Positions 22,302 to 23,937 of a stretch of DNA of 23,937 nucleotides are shown here, in pieces; position 1 is the stretch's first letter, and each line of letters opens with the position of its first letter. The DNA comes from Proteobacteria bacterium UBA5122. Its GTDB lineage: Bacteria; Pseudomonadota; Gammaproteobacteria; Tenderiales; Tenderiaceae. The position numbers and the translations under genes are program-made. The notes below the pieces were generated by a model. It searched no databases, had not been told where the DNA came from, and worked only from the letters and a program-made list of their open reading frames with translations. The stretch is from NCBI GenBank assembly GCA_002415485.1, contig DHYU01000002.1, positions 37,165 to 61,101 of the forward strand. Direction: 5' to 3'.

Positions 22302-23306
22302 TTAGAAAGAGTGCTCTACACCAAAACCAGTGGTGCTTTCATCCAGCTTGGCCGCACCTGCTACGTCATCCTTGAGTGATGAGGTATAGACATACACCTT
22401 GGACTTATCACCCAGTTTGTAATCCACACCAAACGACGCCTGCTCACGGCCTTTGCTTCTTTCGTCACCCGAGCCGAACTGCGCCTTCAGGTTCCAGTCA
22501 TTGATCTTGTATGCCGCGCTCAGGATGGTTGAACTCTCTTCAGCATTATTGCTGTTGGCCTTTTGCGATTCGTTCAACATCGCGCCGACAGTCAAGGCAC
22601 CCAGCTTATATTGAGCGGCGAGACGAGACACATCGTAACCGGCAACTTCGCTGTCCACCGCGAATGAAAGATAGAGGTCTTTGACGCCTTCATACGTCAC
22701 CGAGAATGAAGTGGCATCCTCTTTACCTTCGTCACCATCTTCATATTGAGTCATCGCCACCATTGCCGAGAAACCACTCAGCTCAGGTGATGAGTACACC
22801 ACCACATCCGTCGCCCGCTCTTCACCACGCACCAGACTCTTAATATCGCCTGTGGTCAAATCGTTAAACAGGTCTATTTTGCCTTGCGCAAGCTTTAAAG
22901 GGGTGTCATGGATACCCAACAAAACGGTGCCCACTTGAGTGCCTACGCCAACAAAGGCATTACGCTGTTTAAAGATTGAGTCATTGTTGTCACAGATGTT
23001 GGCCGTGCCAGTGGGGGTTGTGACATCTACGCATTTTTTCTTGCTGCTGGCATTCTTTTCGGTGGGATTGACTTCATACTCCAACTGATAAAGTAGTGTC
23101 GCGCCTTTATCCAGTTCTGTTTTGCCCTTAAATCCGATACGAGAGGCATGACTCTCCAGGTATGAATCTGATACTCCACCCACATCCGTGCTCACATAGG
23201 CAGCATTAATCTTGCCGTAGACCTTACCATCGATAGGCCCTTCCGCGTGCGCCGCACCATTCAGAACCAACATTGAAGAAGCCAATACAGGCATCACTTT
23301 TTTCAT
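22302..23306 (-). CDS. Gram-negative general porin
   Basis: Outer-membrane beta-barrel porin of 334 residues, expected to form trimers and pass small hydrophilic solutes. A signal peptide ends AHA at residue 21. The first strand reads VYGKINAAYVS, alternating strands and loops follow, and the last residue is Phe, as required for barrel assembly. An early loop carries a two-Cys segment (KKKCVDVTTPTGTANICDNN), probably a disulfide. Conserved porin pieces include SRIGFKGKTELDKG, LLYQLEYEV, RNAFVGVG and VLLGIHDTPLK. The start is set by AGGGAG upstream. The gene probably stands alone: it has its own terminator, and 263 bases separate it from the divergent regulator. Confidence 0.93.
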   Translation of the reverse strand: MKKVMPVLASSMLVLNGAAHAEGPIDGKVYGKINAAYVSTDVGGVSDSYLESHASRIGFKGKTELDKGATLLYQLEYEVNPTEKNASSKKKCVDVTTPTGTANICDNNDSIFKQRNAFVGVGTQVGTVLLGIHDTPLKLAQGKIDLFNDLTTGDIKSLVRGEERATDVVVYSSPELSGFSAMVAMTQYEDGDEGKEDATSFSVTYEGVKDLYLSFAVDSEVAGYDVSRLAAQYKLGALTVGAMLNESQKANSNNAEESSTILSAAYKINDWNLKAQFGSGDERSKGREQASFGVDYKLGDKSKVYVYTSSLKDDVAGAAKLDESTTGFGVEHSF

Positions 23307-23399
23307 TGAAACAACTCCCTAACATTCTTCAGATAAATACAAGTTAAGTACGCATAGCCGCGCGCATGGCGCGATCTGGGGCGGATTATGTTAGGAAGG

Positions 23400-23411
23400 C
23401 ATTACGTAATG
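23400..23411. promoter_or_regulatory. Perfect 12-base palindrome upstream of the porin
   Basis: CATTACGTAATG lies about 95-105 bases before the porin ATG, in the divergent gap with the MerR-type gene. It may be an operator for the porin; no consensus known to me fits it exactly. The rest of the 23307-23531 stretch shows nothing else I can name. Confidence 0.3.
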
Positions 23412-23531
23412 GTGTCATCTGTATGAACATCATGTGACAAGGATGCAAAGCTAGTATCCGCAACACAAACACTCCTGCAATTAGCGCGGCATTATCGACA
23501 AAGCGTTTGATGGCCTAAATTTCGCCCCCGC

Positions 23532-23563
23532 TTGACCCTAAACCTCGCTTCAGGGTCTAAGCT
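23532..23563 (+). promoter_or_regulatory. MerR-type promoter/operator of the right-end regulator
   Basis: The -35 TTGACC (23532-23537) and -10 TAAGCT (23558-23563) are 20 bases apart, the overlong spacing typical of MerR-family promoters. The dyad GACCCT/AGGGTC (23534-23539 with 23552-23557) sits between and over them, where the regulator binds. The predicted transcript start is close to 23570, the first base of the gene's ATG, so the message may be leaderless. The gene is probably auto-induced. Confidence 0.75.
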
Positions 23564-23569
23564 ATAGCT

Positions 23570-23937
23570 ATGAACAGACAAACACTCAAAATTGGCGATT
23601 TGGCAAAACGCTGCGGCCTGACCGTGGAGGCGCTGCGTTTCTATGAAAAACAGGGCCTGCTCCAGCCACAGGCACGCAGCGAGGCGGGCTATCGTTTTTA
23701 TACGGACGAGGATGTGCAGCGGGTTCGGTTTATCCTGCATGCCAAGCAGGTGGGCTTCACGCTGGCCGAGATCAAACAACTGTTGGCCTTGCGCGCAGAC
23801 AAGGACGATTACAGCTGCGAAGAGGTCAAACAGTACACCGCGCAAAAACTGCGCGAGATCGAGGCACGCATGCACGATCTACAGACCATCCACAAGGCCC
23901 TGAGCCGCCTGCACCATGCCTGTTGTGGCGGGCCGCC
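23570..23937 (+). CDS. zntR: MerR-family metal-responsive regulator, ZntR-like (3' end cut)
   Basis: Transcription activator that twists overlong promoters when it binds metal. The window holds its first 122 residues. The winged-helix domain reads KIGDLAKRCGLTVEALRFYEKQGLL, RSEAGYRFYTDEDVQR and HAKQVGFTLAEIKQLL. The dimer helix continues to LHHACCGGP, where the window ends. Cys83 (YSCEEVK) and Cys118-Cys119 (ACCGG) fall where E. coli ZntR has zinc ligands Cys79, Cys114 and Cys115, so Zn(II), or Cd/Pb, is the likely signal. The rest of the metal loop lies outside. No ribosome site precedes the ATG. No divergent metal exporter is present: the neighbour is a porin, so any target genes are probably downstream beyond the window. 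Confidence 0.9.
   Translation, partial: MNRQTLKIGDLAKRCGLTVEALRFYEKQGLLQPQARSEAGYRFYTDEDVQRVRFILHAKQVGFTLAEIKQLLALRADKDDYSCEEVKQYTAQKLREIEARMHDLQTIHKALSRLHHACCGGP

Noticed and set aside
23492..23875. A 127-codon minus-strand frame at the right end
   Set aside because: It is the antisense of the MerR-type gene, whose helix-turn-helix and Cys ligands are clear on the plus strand.

Overview
The window is ordinary chromosome from a Gram-negative gammaproteobacterium. The evidence is a ParC close to the E. coli type, PhoP/PhoQ-type signalling proteins, YheU, HtpX, an OMPLA-like outer-membrane phospholipase and a trimeric porin. A choice-of-anchor A protein with a PEP-CTERM-like tail, a c551-type cytochrome, a SulP transporter and an EAL-HDOD protein point to a free-living aquatic or sediment lineage rather than an enteric one; that lineage guess is inference. 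No prophage, transposon, CRISPR array, rRNA or tRNA was seen. Both ends cut genes: lon at the left and a ZntR-like MerR regulator at the right.

Layout. 1-2667 (+): 3' part of lon, then an exported PEP-CTERM-like protein and yheU. 2664-3635 (-): PldA-like phospholipase, sharing a TTAA with yheU so that both stop codons overlap. 3788-8428 (+): a tight five-gene run of FAD-dependent dehydrogenase (COG2509 type), SpoU/TrmH RNA methyltransferase, membrane-anchored kelch propeller, small NinX/DUF2591-like protein and spermidine-synthase-like protein, with several overlapping ends. 8459-10839 (-): phoP-phoQ-like two-component system with a yjfB-like gene downstream. 10981-12398 (-): c-type cytochrome and htpX, each with its own terminator; htpX has a very good sigma-32 promoter. 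12610-14355 (+) SulP transporter converges on parC (14359-16611, -).

16799-18886 (+) holds two visibly AT-richer envelope genes of unknown function: an outer-membrane-type lipoprotein with C-terminal TPR-like repeats and a secreted periplasmic protein. They are followed by a 323-base spacer with a possible 24-codon ORF, then an EAL-HDOD protein (19210-20424).

20462-22115 (-) looks like a small metal cassette: a His-rich exported protein, a HupE/UreJ-type membrane protein with a His-rich tail, and a DUF6488-like His-rich exported protein. A perfect 21-base palindrome containing an exact 7-1-7 Fur-type box lies inside the 3' end of the hupE-like gene, upstream of the DUF6488 gene. A porin (22302-23306, -) and a ZntR-like regulator (from 23570, +) close the window. 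The regulator's MerR-type promoter places the predicted transcript start on its own ATG.

The best candidates for undescribed biology are the 16799-18886 envelope pair, the Fur-box/His-rich cassette, the PldA homologue with Asp in place of the catalytic Asn, and the five-gene run containing the NinX-like protein.
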